Source: Burkholderiaceae bacterium (lineage in GTDB: Bacteria; Pseudomonadota; Gammaproteobacteria; Burkholderiales; Burkholderiaceae_C). From it: a stretch of 64,000 bases of DNA. The translations under genes and the position numbers were made by a program. Every line of letters starts with the position of its first letter. Positions within the stretch are counted from its first letter, which is position 1. The DNA lies in the NCBI GenBank assembly GCA_030695205.1, contig JAUYTN010000004.1, positions 102,222-166,221 of the forward strand, read 5' to 3'. This document shows, in pieces, positions 50,944 through 61,058 of the stretch. The notes below the pieces were generated by a model. That model worked only from the letters and a program-made list of their open reading frames with translations, searched no databases and was not told where the DNA came from.

Positions 50944-52642
50944 GACGTTCAAAATTTGCCTGGCTCAGCTGAACTTTGTGGTGGGAGACCTCGCGGGCAA
51001 TGTGCAGCGGGTGGTACGAGCCGCCCACGAAGCCCATGCCCAGGGGGCCCAACTGCTGGTGACGCCCGAGCTGGCTTTGTGTGGCTACGCGGCCGAGGAC
51101 CTGTTTCTGCGCCCTGCGTTTCTGGATGCCTGTGATGATGCCTTGGTCGCCATTGCCCGCGAGACCGCCGGGTTAAGCGGTCTGACGCTGGTGGTGGGCC
51201 ACCCGGCGCGGCATGTGCAAACCTCTCCCAGTGCTCCCAGGCGCAGCCGAAGTGTGTCGGTGGCCCAGCTGTACAACGCCGCCTCGGTGCTGCGCAACGG
51301 CCAGGTGCTGCACACCTACGGCAAGCAGCACCTGCCCAACTACCAGGTGTTTGACGAGCGGCGCTACTTCACGCCTGGCCAATCCACCTGCGTGTTCGAG
51401 GTGCCCAATGCGCAAGGCAAGGTGCTGCGCTGCGGCCTGCTCATTTGCGAGGACGCCTGGTTTGACGCGCCCGCCTTGGCTGCGCGTGATGCCGGGGCCG
51501 ATGTGTTGGTGGTCATCAATGCCTCGCCGTTCCACACCGGCAAGGGCGACGAGCGCGAGGCCACCATGCGCGAGCGGGTGCGGGCCACGGGCCTGCCGCT
51601 GCTGTATGCCCACCTGGTGGGTGGGCAAGACGAAATTGTGTTCGAAGGCCGCAGCTTTGCGCTTGCCACCGATGGTTCAGTCGCCATGCGGGCTGAAAGT
51701 TTCAATGAAAATATGGCTTTTTCGCTTGTTAATAAACAAGAATTAGCTATACATATTTCAGGAGCTGTCGCGCCAGAACATTCGCCGGAAAGCGATTTGT
51801 GGCATGCCCTGGTTCTGGGCGTGCGCGACTACGTGGGCAAAAACGGCTTCCCCGAGGCCATTTTGGGGCTATCGGGCGGCATCGATTCCGCGCTGGTGCT
51901 GGCCATTGCGGTGGACGCACTGGGCCGAGACCGGGTGAGGGCGGTGATGATGCCGTCGCCCTATACCGCCGATATCAGTTGGATTGACGCGCGCGACATG
52001 GCCACCCGCCTGGGCGTGCGCTATGACGAGATCGACATCAGGCCCCACTTTGAGGCTTTCAAGGCCAGCCTGGCGTTCGACTTTGCGAATTTGCCAGAAG
52101 ACACCACCGAAGAAAACCTGCAAGCCCGTATCCGAGGCACGCTTCTGATGGCCTTGAGCAACAAGCACGGCGGCATTGTGTTGACCACCGGCAACAAGAG
52201 CGAAATGGCCACCGGCTACTGCACGCTGTACGGCGACATGGCAGGGGGCTTTGCCGTCATTAAAGACGTGGTGAAGACCATGGTGTTCAAGCTGGCGTGG
52301 TGGCGCAACGCCCACGACCCGTACGGTACCGGGGCCAACCCCATCCCCGAGCGCATCATCACCCGCCCACCCAGCGCCGAGCTGCGCCCCGACCAGAAGG
52401 ACCAGGACAGCCTGCCCGAATATGAAGTGCTGGACGCCATCATCCAGCGCTACATGGAGAACGACGAGCACCCGGCTGCCATCGTTGCTGCGGGCTACGC
52501 CCAGGCCGATGTGGACAAGGTGACGCGCCTCATTCGCCTCAACGAGTACAAACGCCGCCAGTCGCCGGTGGGCATCCGTGTGACGCACCGCAGCTTTGGC
52601 AAAGACTGGCGCTACCCCATCACCAGCAATTACCGGGGCTGA
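50942..52642 (+). CDS. nadE: Glutamine-dependent NAD+ synthetase
   Basis: NadE amidates deamido-NAD with glutamine as nitrogen donor. The N-terminal nitrilase-like glutaminase domain has Glu43 (TPELALCGY), Lys in GKQHLPNYQVFDE and Cys in LLICEDAW. The C-terminal synthetase has the PP-loop LSGGIDSAL and the TTGNKSEMATGYCTLYGD motif. It has 566 residues. Residues about 253-274 (SFNENMAFSLVNKQELAIH), in the linker between domains, are repeat-derived. ATG 50942 fits the family N-terminus. Confidence 0.96.
   Translation: MTFKICLAQLNFVVGDLAGNVQRVVRAAHEAHAQGAQLLVTPELALCGYAAEDLFLRPAFLDACDDALVAIARETAGLSGLTLVVGHPARHVQTSPSAPRRSRSVSVAQLYNAASVLRNGQVLHTYGKQHLPNYQVFDERRYFTPGQSTCVFEVPNAQGKVLRCGLLICEDAWFDAPALAARDAGADVLVVINASPFHTGKGDEREATMRERVRATGLPLLYAHLVGGQDEIVFEGRSFALATDGSVAMRAESFNENMAFSLVNKQELAIHISGAVAPEHSPESDLWHALVLGVRDYVGKNGFPEAILGLSGGIDSALVLAIAVDALGRDRVRAVMMPSPYTADISWIDARDMATRLGVRYDEIDIRPHFEAFKASLAFDFANLPEDTTEENLQARIRGTLLMALSNKHGGIVLTTGNKSEMATGYCTLYGDMAGGFAVIKDVVKTMVFKLAWWRNAHDPYGTGANPIPERIITRPPSAELRPDQKDQDSLPEYEVLDAIIQRYMENDEHPAAIVAAGYAQADVDKVTRLIRLNEYKRRQSPVGIRVTHRSFGKDWRYPITSNYRG
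51699..51762 (+). repeat. Dispersed AT-rich repeat, copy 10, inside nadE
   Basis: TTTCAATGAAAATATGGC, TTTTTCGCTTGTTAATAAAC, then ATTAGCTATACATATTTCAG match the family. It is read in frame and uses a rare ATA codon. Confidence 0.7.
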
Positions 52643-52753
52643 TGGGGAGAGATGCTGTTCATCGCGGCCTGGTGGTCAGGCACTGGGGCTGCACAGGGGT
52701 GCGCCACTTGACTTTGCAGTGAGGACGCATGGCCTTGCGCCATCAGTACTTAT

Positions 52754-53770
52754 TTACGTCAGTGTCACCACCGGCACCATTTGCCCTACCTCCAGTCCGG
52801 CGGCGTTTTTCATGGGTGGCGGGCTGAATTCGGCAAGGGCTGCGCGGGCGCTGTCGTCCAGCCAGCCGAGTTGCTCCAGCACGCTCACCACCGCCACCAT
52901 CAGTGCCATCAGGTAGCCGTCCGCCACTTTGGCGGCAATGGCGATACCCCTGCTGCGGCTGGCAATGGCCTGCACGCCATCTGCCCCTACTTTGCACAAC
53001 CAGTCGCCCCGGCCCGCACGGGCCAGGGCCAAGTCGTTGCGGCCTTGGCCGCTGACCATCTCGGGGTGGGCGCACATGGCTTGCGCCACGCGCAGCGGGC
53101 CTGTGCCGAACTCGGCATCTGGCTCTGTCAGGGTGAGCCGCGCAAACGCAGTGGCCAGTGCTGGCAACGGCACGGCGTAGTTGGGGGCGCTGCAGCCATC
53201 GGTGCCGCGCACCAGCTGGGCCTGGGGTACGCTGGTGAAGTGGCTCACACTGGCCGCAATGGCTTGTTGCACCGGGTGGTCCACGGCCAAGTAACCGGTC
53301 ATGGGCTCACCCAGCGCAGCGGCCAGCAACAGCATGCCGGTGTGTTTGCCCGAGCAGTTGTGGTGCAGGCGGCCAAACACGGCACCGGGCTCGGGTGCGA
53401 TGTGGTTGATGCTGTAGAAATACGGCAGGTGGCTACCGCAGGCGAGAGCGGTGTCGTCGGCTCCAGCTTTGGCCAGCAGACTGGCCACGCGCTGGGTGTG
53501 CGCCGGCTCGCCGTTGTGGCTGGCGCACAGCAGGGCCACATCCGCATCGCTCAACTGGTAGCGCTCGGCAAATTGGGCAATCAGCGGCATGGCCTGAAAA
53601 GGTTTCAGGGCGGAGCGGGTGAACATGGCCGAGGTGGTGTCGCCCGCGCTGGCCAGCAAGCGGCCTTGCGCGTTGCACACGGCAACGGACCCGTAGTGCA
53701 CCAGTTCGGGGTGTCCTCCCCGTTGAACAACGGTGAGGGCGGTGTGTTGGGGCAGGTCGGCGTGGGGCAT
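52754..53770 (-). CDS. Asparaginase (PF06089 type)
   Basis: This protein belongs to the PF06089 asparaginase II family found in Rhizobium etli and many proteobacteria. The blocks RSALKPFQAMPL, CASHNGEPAHTQ, NCSGKHTGMLL and RGTDGCSAPNYAVPL are typical. From ATG 53770 it has 338 residues; ATG 53845 is possible but would leave only 29 bases to the divergent glnB gene. It is unrelated in sequence to the asparaginase at 32494. Its position next to glnB suggests a nitrogen-metabolism context. Confidence 0.88.
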   Translation of the reverse strand: MPHADLPQHTALTVVQRGGHPELVHYGSVAVCNAQGRLLASAGDTTSAMFTRSALKPFQAMPLIAQFAERYQLSDADVALLCASHNGEPAHTQRVASLLAKAGADDTALACGSHLPYFYSINHIAPEPGAVFGRLHHNCSGKHTGMLLLAAALGEPMTGYLAVDHPVQQAIAASVSHFTSVPQAQLVRGTDGCSAPNYAVPLPALATAFARLTLTEPDAEFGTGPLRVAQAMCAHPEMVSGQGRNDLALARAGRGDWLCKVGADGVQAIASRSRGIAIAAKVADGYLMALMVAVVSVLEQLGWLDDSARAALAEFSPPPMKNAAGLEVGQMVPVVTLT

Positions 53771-53835
53771 GGGGGGTGGCGGCGTGGATGGTGACTTGGC
53801 CAGTGTATGCAGTGGCACTGGCACCGTGGGCATAA

Positions 53836-54213
<378 letters not shown>

Positions 54214-54230
54214 CAGGCTGCTGAGGGGTA

Positions 54231-54842
54231 CTACCCGGCTCTGCCGGGGTGTCCCCATGGATGAGGACGAGCGGCTCGCAGGCGCTGCAGCAGTGAGGAG
54301 ACATCGGAACCCACGGTCACCAGGTCCATTTGCCACGGACCCACAAAGCCCTGTTCAACGGTGTTGGCCATGAACGACAACAGGCCGTCGTAGTAACCGT
54401 CCACATTGAGTAGCCCAATGGGCTTGTCGTGGTAGCCCAGTTGCTGCCATGTCCAGGCCTCGAACAGTTCTTCAAAGGTGCCGATGCCGCCGGGCAGCGC
54501 CAGGAATGCATCGGCCCGGTTGGCCATCATGGCCTTGCGTTGGTGCATGTCTTCCACGATGTGCAGTTCTGTGCAGGTTGCGTTGGCAAATTCGCGCTCC
54601 ACCAGTGCCCTGGGCATGATGCCCACCACCCGGCCGCCCGCGTTCAGGGTGGCGTGGGCCACCTCACCCATCAGGCCTCCGTTGCCGCCGCCGTACACCA
54701 GCTGCCCCTGGTGGTGGGCAATCCATTGCCCCACCTCCCTGGCAGCCCGAACAAATGCAGGGTTGGTACCGGGTCTGGAGCCGCAGTACACGCACACCGA
54801 AAACACAGGTGGTGCGGCGGGCACAGATGCAGCGCCGCTCAT
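54231..54842 (-). CDS. LOG-family protein (nucleotide 5'-monophosphate phosphoribohydrolase)
   Basis: This 203-residue enzyme has the lysine-decarboxylase-like fold of the LOG family. The nucleotide-binding GGGNGGLMGEV and the signature PGGIGTFEELFE motif are both present. Plant homologues release cytokinins; bacterial ones cleave nucleoside monophosphates. Its ATG overlaps the dgkA stop codon (ATGA), so it is coupled to dgkA. Confidence 0.9.
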   Translation of the reverse strand: MSGAASVPAAPPVFSVCVYCGSRPGTNPAFVRAAREVGQWIAHHQGQLVYGGGNGGLMGEVAHATLNAGGRVVGIMPRALVEREFANATCTELHIVEDMHQRKAMMANRADAFLALPGGIGTFEELFEAWTWQQLGYHDKPIGLLNVDGYYDGLLSFMANTVEQGFVGPWQMDLVTVGSDVSSLLQRLRAARPHPWGHPGRAG

Positions 54843-55267
54843 GAGCCCGCTCCCCAGCGCGCCCACAGGGCGGCAGCCCATGTGCCTGCGCACAGCAGCA
54901 GGCTCAGCAGCACAGCGGCGCTGCCCATGTCTTTGGCCCGTTTGGACAGGGTGTGCCATTCAGGCCCGACCCGGTCAATGGCCGACTCCAGGCCGGTGTT
55001 GAGCAACTCCACCATCAGCACCAGCACCACCACGCCAACCAGCATGGCCACCTCCACCCACCCCTGACCCACCCAGAAAGCGGCGGGTAGCATCACCAAT
55101 GCCAGGAGTGCTTCCTGGCGAAAAGCGGTTTCGCCCCATCCAGCCCGCAGGCCGGCCAGCGAATAGCCGCCCGCATGCAGCACCCGGCTTAGGCCCTTGC
55201 GCTGCTTTTGGGGGTTGGCGGGTGGCTCCTGGTCAGGCGCTCGGTGGGAAGTGTGGTCAGTTGGCAT
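54839..55267 (-). CDS. dgkA: Diacylglycerol kinase
   Basis: DgkA is a trimeric inner-membrane kinase that recycles diacylglycerol to phosphatidic acid. After a polar leader of about 25 residues, three membrane helices are seen. The catalytic block ELLNTGLESAIDR and the KRAKDMGSAAV motif are intact. At 142 residues it is slightly longer than E. coli (122) because of the leader. It lies upstream of the LOG gene and downstream of the RDD gene on the same strand. Confidence 0.95.
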   Translation of the reverse strand: MPTDHTSHRAPDQEPPANPQKQRKGLSRVLHAGGYSLAGLRAGWGETAFRQEALLALVMLPAAFWVGQGWVEVAMLVGVVVLVLMVELLNTGLESAIDRVGPEWHTLSKRAKDMGSAAVLLSLLLCAGTWAAALWARWGAGS

Positions 55268-55311
55268 CGCAGAATGAGATCAGTCGCCAGAGGTGGGGGC
55301 AGATGGCGCCG

Positions 55312-55857
55312 TCAGGTGCGCGGGTTGGAAATCAGCCGGGTACCTGCCCATACATCGTGCAGGTACTGGCGTTGGGGGTGAAAGCGCGACAGCAGTGCCC
55401 ACACCCACACCCAGCCCAGAACAATCACCACAGCCTCGCCCCCGCTCAGTTCAAACCACCAGGCAGCAGCCAGTGGTGGCAAAAACCACAGCCAGCTCAG
55501 CACATAGCGCAGCAGTGCCCGCCACTGGGGCACGGGCTTGCCCTTGGCGTCGACCAGGCGGATGTGCCAGGTTTTCATGGCCAGCGTCTGCCCCCGGGAC
55601 CACAGCCAGGTGAAGTAAATGCCGAGCACCACAAACTGAAAGAGCTGGATGGGATGGCGGTTGTCCAGGGCATGGCGCGTCTGGCTGAGTGCAGAAAACA
55701 GGTAGCCGGCAATGAATACCACCGCAAACAGCAGCATGCCCTCGTACAGCCAGCACGCCATGCGCCGCGGCAGGCTGGGCGCCATGAGGGGGTCAACGAT
55801 CGGGTGGGAGGTCTCGGGCTGGGCAGACATGGGCGGTACAGAGGGGGCGAAAGTCAT
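55312..55857 (-). CDS. RDD-family membrane protein
   Basis: The protein of about 181 residues has the RDD domain. Its arginine-aspartate pattern begins at RRMACWLYEGMLLFAVVF. Membrane helices lie around 45-65, 85-105 and 120-150. The transported substrate is unknown. ATG 55857 and ATG 55830 are both possible starts; neither has a clear ribosome site. It is the first gene of the RDD-dgkA-LOG run and is divergent from ilvI. Confidence 0.82.
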   Translation of the reverse strand: MTFAPSVPPMSAQPETSHPIVDPLMAPSLPRRMACWLYEGMLLFAVVFIAGYLFSALSQTRHALDNRHPIQLFQFVVLGIYFTWLWSRGQTLAMKTWHIRLVDAKGKPVPQWRALLRYVLSWLWFLPPLAAAWWFELSGGEAVVIVLGWVWVWALLSRFHPQRQYLHDVWAGTRLISNPRT

Positions 55858-56181
55858 CGCAAGATGGCAGCGGGTAGGCGGCGGATATGCGGGGGACAGG
55901 CGGCGGATTGTCGCATCTGGCCCCCGCGGGAGTGCGTTGGCCCCCGCAGTGTGGAGCCTTTGCCGATGCTGTTCGCAGGTGCGGCTGTGCGCCAGAAGCG
56001 GGTGCGTCATGCTGCGGTGCGATAATGCTCGCTCCCAAATCAAAGGCAAACGGGTCAAGATCGCGCGGCCAACAGTGGCTGCCCATGGTCTTGGCCTCAA
56101 GTCCCAACACGGCCTCACGAGGGTTCGAGAAGGGGCACCCAAGGTTTTTCGTCAGAGAAATTCTCGAAAGGTTCACACACC
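55858..56181 (+). other. Upstream region of ilvI
   Basis: This 324-base divergent spacer holds the ilvI leader. An extended -10-like TGC-GATAAT is at 56018-56026 with no good -35. An inverted repeat CGAGAA...TTCTCG (about 56127-56166) and the palindrome GAGAAATTCTC lie close to ilvI. I find no leader peptide rich in Ile, Val or Leu codons and no stem followed by a T-run, so attenuation of the kind seen before leuA is not supported here. Confidence 0.5.
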
Positions 56182-57951
56182 ATGGAAATATCCAAAGCAG
56201 AAATGGCTGCCGCCGCATCCGGCGCGGCACCTCAAGAACTCCGCGGCGCTGAAATTCTCGTCAAAGCCCTTCAGGCTGAAAACGTGAAGTACATCTGGGG
56301 CTATCCAGGTGGTGCAGTGCTGCACATCTACGACGCTTTTTACAAGCAAGACACCATTCAGCATGTGTTGGTGCGCCATGAGCAGGCGGCCGTGCATGCC
56401 GCTGACGGCTATGCCCGTGCCACGGGCGACGTGGGTGTGGCGCTGGTCACCTCCGGTCCTGGCGTGACCAATGCGGTCACCGGCATCGCAACGGCCTACA
56501 TGGACAGCATCCCCATGGTGATCATCACCGGCCAGGTGCCCACCCATGCCATTGGCCTTGATGCCTTCCAGGAGTGCGACACCGTGGGCATCACCCGCCC
56601 CATCGTCAAGCACAACTTCCTGGTCAAAGACGTGCGCGACATGGCCATGGTCATGAAAAAAGCGTTTCATATCGCTCGCACAGGCCGCCCCGGCCCGGTG
56701 GTGGTCGATATTCCGAAAGACGTATCTTTCAACAAAACACCGTATTCGGGTTACCCGGAGTCGGTGGAGATGCGCTCCTACAACCCGGTGCGCAAAGGCC
56801 ATGGCGGTCAGATCCGCAAGGCCCTGCAGCTGCTGCTGACCGCCAAGCGCCCCTACATCTACACCGGTGGTGGTGTGTTGCTGAGCAACGCCACCAACGA
56901 GCTGCGTACCCTGGTGGACATGCTGGGCTACCCCGTCACCAACACGCTGATGGGCTTGGGTGCCTACCCAGCGTCGGACCGCAAGTTCCTGGGCATGCTG
57001 GGCATGCACGGCACGGTCGAGGCCAACAATGCGATGCAGAACTGCGACGTGTTGCTGGCCGTGGGTGCACGTTTTGACGACCGCGTCATTGGCAACCCCA
57101 AGCACTTTGCACAGAACGAACGCAAGATCATCCACATCGACATCGATCCCTCCAGCATTTCCAAGCGGGTGAAGGTGGATGTGCCCATTGTGGGCGACGT
57201 CAAAGATGTGCTGACCGAGCTCATTACCATGGTTCGCGAAAGCGCGTTGCGGCCTGACGGCACCGCCCTGGCCGATTGGTGGACCACCATCGAAGCCTGG
57301 CGCAGCCGCGACTGCATGAAGTACGACCGTGGCAATGGGGACGTCATCAAACCGCAAATGGTGGTTGAGACGCTCTGGAACATGACCAAGGACGCCGACG
57401 CCTACATCACCTCCGATGTGGGTCAGCACCAGATGTGGGCGGCGCAGTACTACAAGTTTGACGAGCCTCGCCGCTGGATCAACTCGGGTGGCCTGGGCAC
57501 CATGGGTGTGGGCATTCCGTACGCCATGGGCATCAAGCTGGCCAAGCCCGAGAGTGAGGTGTTTTGCATCACCGGTGAAGGCTCTGTGCAGATGTGCATA
57601 CAGGAGCTGTCCACCTGCCTGCAGTACAACACGCCCATCAAGATCATGGCGCTGAACAACCGCTACCTCGGCATGGTTCGCCAGTGGCAAGAGATCGAGT
57701 ACTCTGGTCGCTACAGCCACAGCTACATGGACGCTCTGCCCAACTTCGTCAAACTCGCCGAATCCTACGGGCATGTGGGCATGCTGATCGAGCGTCCCCA
57801 GGATGTGGAACCCGCCCTGCGCGAAGCCCGCAAGCTCAAGGACCGCACGGTGTTCATGGACTTCCGCACCGATCCCACGGAGAACGTGTTCCCCATGGTG
57901 CAGGCGGGCCGGGGTATCACCGAGATGCTGCTGGCCAGTGAAGAGCTTTGA
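56182..57951 (+). CDS. ilvI: Acetolactate synthase large subunit
   Basis: This TPP-dependent enzyme makes acetolactate and acetohydroxybutyrate at the start of Val, Leu and Ile synthesis. The N-terminal YPGGAVLHIYDAF and RHEQAAVHAADGYAR (TPP glutamate) blocks are present. The TPP motif GEGSVQMCIQEL...LNN is near residue 465. At 589 residues it matches IlvB/IlvI proteins. The regulatory subunit gene ilvH follows. The call ilvI rather than ilvB rests on the adjacency to an IlvH-size subunit. Confidence 0.96.
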   Translation: MEISKAEMAAAASGAAPQELRGAEILVKALQAENVKYIWGYPGGAVLHIYDAFYKQDTIQHVLVRHEQAAVHAADGYARATGDVGVALVTSGPGVTNAVTGIATAYMDSIPMVIITGQVPTHAIGLDAFQECDTVGITRPIVKHNFLVKDVRDMAMVMKKAFHIARTGRPGPVVVDIPKDVSFNKTPYSGYPESVEMRSYNPVRKGHGGQIRKALQLLLTAKRPYIYTGGGVLLSNATNELRTLVDMLGYPVTNTLMGLGAYPASDRKFLGMLGMHGTVEANNAMQNCDVLLAVGARFDDRVIGNPKHFAQNERKIIHIDIDPSSISKRVKVDVPIVGDVKDVLTELITMVRESALRPDGTALADWWTTIEAWRSRDCMKYDRGNGDVIKPQMVVETLWNMTKDADAYITSDVGQHQMWAAQYYKFDEPRRWINSGGLGTMGVGIPYAMGIKLAKPESEVFCITGEGSVQMCIQELSTCLQYNTPIKIMALNNRYLGMVRQWQEIEYSGRYSHSYMDALPNFVKLAESYGHVGMLIERPQDVEPALREARKLKDRTVFMDFRTDPTENVFPMVQAGRGITEMLLASEEL

Positions 57952-58016
57952 TTTTCAAGCTTTTTGTGCCTTCAGCGCTTGATGCATAAGCGTTTATAGC
58001 TATTAATTTTTTGAAA
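57949..58016 (+). repeat. Dispersed AT-rich palindromic repeat, copy 11 (forward)
   Basis: This is the clearest copy. It reads TGATTTTCAAGC, TTTTTGTGCC, TTCAGCGCTTGATGCATAAG, then CGTTTATAGCTATTAATTTTT. CGCTT...AAGCG forms the core hairpin. It starts at the ilvI stop codon and lies in the ilvI-ilvH spacer. Confidence 0.75.
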
Positions 58017-58110
58017 GAATCTATCGCCCGCCAAGCCCATTGCTTACCGGCCATGGGGGAGGGCGGCAGGTGCTCCGGCGCTTGCGTTGGCGAAAAGAGG
58101 AATTCTCACC

Positions 58111-58602
58111 ATGAAACACATCATTGCAGTTTTGTTGGAAAACGAGGCCGGCGCTCTGTCGCGGGTAGTCGGGCTGTTTTCCGCCCGGGGCTACAACATT
58201 GAGTCCCTGACGGTGGCCCCCACCGAAGATCCCAGTCTGTCGCGCATGACCATACAGACCACCGGTTCGGACGACGTGATCGAGCAGATCACCAAGCACC
58301 TGAACCGCCTGATCGAGGTGGTGAAGGTGGTTGACCTGACCGAAGGTGCCTATACCGAGCGCGAGCTCATGATGGTCAAGGTGCGGGCGGTCGGCAAAGA
58401 GCGCGAAGAGATGAAGCGCATGGTCGATATTTTCCGTGGCCGCATCATCGATGTGACAGAGAAGAGCTACACCATCGAGCTCACTGGCGACCAGGGCAAG
58501 AACGATGCGTTCCTTGAAGCCATCGACCGGGGTGCCATTCTGGAGACGGTACGCACCGGCTCCAGCGGTATTGGCCGGGGCGAGAGAATTCTGCGCGTCT
58601 GA
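58111..58602 (+). CDS. ilvH: Acetolactate synthase small (regulatory) subunit
   Basis: IlvH gives valine feedback inhibition to the large subunit. ATG 58111 after GAGGA gives 163 residues, the same as E. coli IlvH. The ACT domain HIIAVLLENEAGALSRVVGLF occupies the N-terminal half, and a second ACT-like C-terminal domain follows (VRAVGKEREEMKRMVDIF). Confidence 0.96.
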   Translation: MKHIIAVLLENEAGALSRVVGLFSARGYNIESLTVAPTEDPSLSRMTIQTTGSDDVIEQITKHLNRLIEVVKVVDLTEGAYTERELMMVKVRAVGKEREEMKRMVDIFRGRIIDVTEKSYTIELTGDQGKNDAFLEAIDRGAILETVRTGSSGIGRGERILRV

Positions 58603-58629
58603 CGTGCCACAGGGCCAGCCAGGCCCTGA

Positions 58630-59787
<1,158 letters not shown>

Positions 59788-59848
59788 TGCCGGACTGGGG
59801 GTGGCACAGGCGGTATGGCCTGCGCCTACCCTTGCTGCATTGACAGAG

Positions 59849-59870
59849 CCACCCTTGCGGGTGGTTTTTT
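59849..59870 (+). terminator. Terminator after ilvC
   Basis: CCACCC (59849-59854) pairs with GGGTGG (59859-59864) around TTGC, followed by TTTTTT. The next 175 bases up to pssA hold no recognised gene. Confidence 0.88.
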
Positions 59871-60045
59871 ATTGACCCGACGCAGTCCATGGGCCAGCCA
59901 TGGCCGGGTGCGGCGTAGGCGGTTGGCTCGCACACAGCGCATGCGCAGTCCCGAAAGGTGGGGTTGGCCCAGGTCGCTACACTAGGCGGCGGTCGTTGCC
60001 CTCCATCCCGGACTCGGGCAAACCGAACCCCAATTGCCACACGCA

Positions 60046-60855
60046 ATGAATGACGGACAAGATTCTCTGAACCCACAGGGCCCGAGGCGCAAGCGCAGCA
60101 AGGGCATCTATGTGCTGCCCAACATGATCACCCTGGCTGCGCTGTTTGGTGGGTTTTATGCCATCGTCATGGCCATGAATGGGCGTTTTGATCTGGCCAC
60201 GGTCGGCATTTTCGCGGCCATGGTGCTGGACAGCCTGGACGGACGGGTGGCCCGAATGACCAACACCCAAAGCGCCTTTGGCGAGCAGATGGACTCGCTG
60301 TCCGACATGGTGTCGTTCGGCGCCGCTCCTGCCCTGGTGGCCTACGTGTGGTCCCTCAATGACCTTGGTCGCTGGGGGTGGATAGCCGCGTTTGTGTACT
60401 GCGCATGCGCCGCCCTGAGGCTGGCCCGTTTCAATGTCAACACGTCGGTCGTGGATAAGCGCTTCTTTCAGGGGCTGCCTTCGCCAGCGGCTGCTGCCTT
60501 GGTGGCTGGGTTCATCTGGCTGGTGACGGAAGCAGGGTTGTCCGGGCAGGATTGGTCCTGGTACATCTTTGGTATCACCCTGTACGCCGGGCTGAGCATG
60601 GTGACCAATGTGCCTTTTTACAGCTTCAAGGATTTGCACCTGAAGAAAAGTGTGCCTTTCGCGGTGATTGTGCTTATTGCACTGGTCATTGCGATCATCA
60701 ACATTGATCCGCCTACGGTGTTATTCGGGGTGTTTGTGGCCTACGGTTTGTCGGGTTATGGCGTGTATGCCTGGTTGCGGTACAAGGGGCGCCCAACGAG
60801 CGTGATCAGCACCTCCACCGATGAGCCGGACGAGCGGGGTTTGCACGAGGATTGA
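60046..60855 (+). CDS. pssA: CDP-diacylglycerol-serine O-phosphatidyltransferase
   Basis: PssA makes phosphatidylserine at the inner membrane from CDP-diacylglycerol and serine. The CDP-alcohol phosphotransferase motif is complete: DG-RVAR-(8)-G-EQM-D-SLS-D from about residue 65. Several hydrophobic helices follow. ATG 60046 gives 269 residues; TTG 60034 is less likely. It is the membrane type (PssA of Bacillus/Helicobacter style), not the E. coli soluble type. The leuA leader follows. Confidence 0.93.
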   Translation: MNDGQDSLNPQGPRRKRSKGIYVLPNMITLAALFGGFYAIVMAMNGRFDLATVGIFAAMVLDSLDGRVARMTNTQSAFGEQMDSLSDMVSFGAAPALVAYVWSLNDLGRWGWIAAFVYCACAALRLARFNVNTSVVDKRFFQGLPSPAAAALVAGFIWLVTEAGLSGQDWSWYIFGITLYAGLSMVTNVPFYSFKDLHLKKSVPFAVIVLIALVIAIINIDPPTVLFGVFVAYGLSGYGVYAWLRYKGRPTSVISTSTDEPDERGLHED

Positions 60856-60881
60856 GGCAATCCTGCTTTGTGTGCTACATT
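60852..60881 (+). promoter_or_regulatory. Possible promoter of the leuA leader
   Basis: TTGAGG (60852-60857) and TACATT (60876-60881) are separated by 18 bases. The start point would fall close to the leader ATG. Each hexamer has two mismatches. Confidence 0.35.
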
Positions 60882-60888
60882 GAAGCCT

Positions 60889-60945
60889 ATGTTTTTCCCA
60901 ACTTTCGCACTGCTAGCACACGCCTCGATCGGGCGGTTGGATTAG
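60889..60945 (+). CDS. leuL: leuA leader peptide
   Basis: An 18-codon frame encodes MFFPTFALLAHASIGRLD and ends at TAG 60943. The adjacent Leu codons CTG CTA lie at 60910-60915; CTA is rare in GC-rich genomes and so suits a stall site. A third Leu codon, TTG, is at 60937. The frame overlaps RNA segment CGGGCGGTTGG (60930-60940), which can pair with CCAACAACGGCCCG (60960-60973). A GAAG lies 6 bases before the ATG. Its role as an attenuation sensor is inferred from this architecture. Confidence 0.7.
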   Translation: MFFPTFALLAHASIGRLD

Positions 60946-60962
60946 CGCGCAAGTCATTTCCA

Positions 60963-61004
60963 ACAACGGCCCGTTTGCACCTGCAGCGGGCCGTTGTCGT
61001 TTTT
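60963..61004 (+). terminator. Attenuator terminator before leuA
   Basis: ACAACGGCCCG (60963-60973) pairs perfectly over 11 bp with CGGGCCGTTGT (60987-60997), followed by CGTTTTT. It begins 17 bases after the leader peptide stop and ends 54 bases before leuA, so it must be bypassed to express leuA. Confidence 0.85.
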
Positions 61005-61058
61005 GGGGCTGCAGGTTTTTCGAGCACGGTCATCGTGACCACACACCGGAGAGTTTGA

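Noticed and set aside
55858..56181. Possible attenuator leader before ilvI
   Set aside because: No leader frame rich in Ile/Val/Leu and no terminator stem with T-run could be found.
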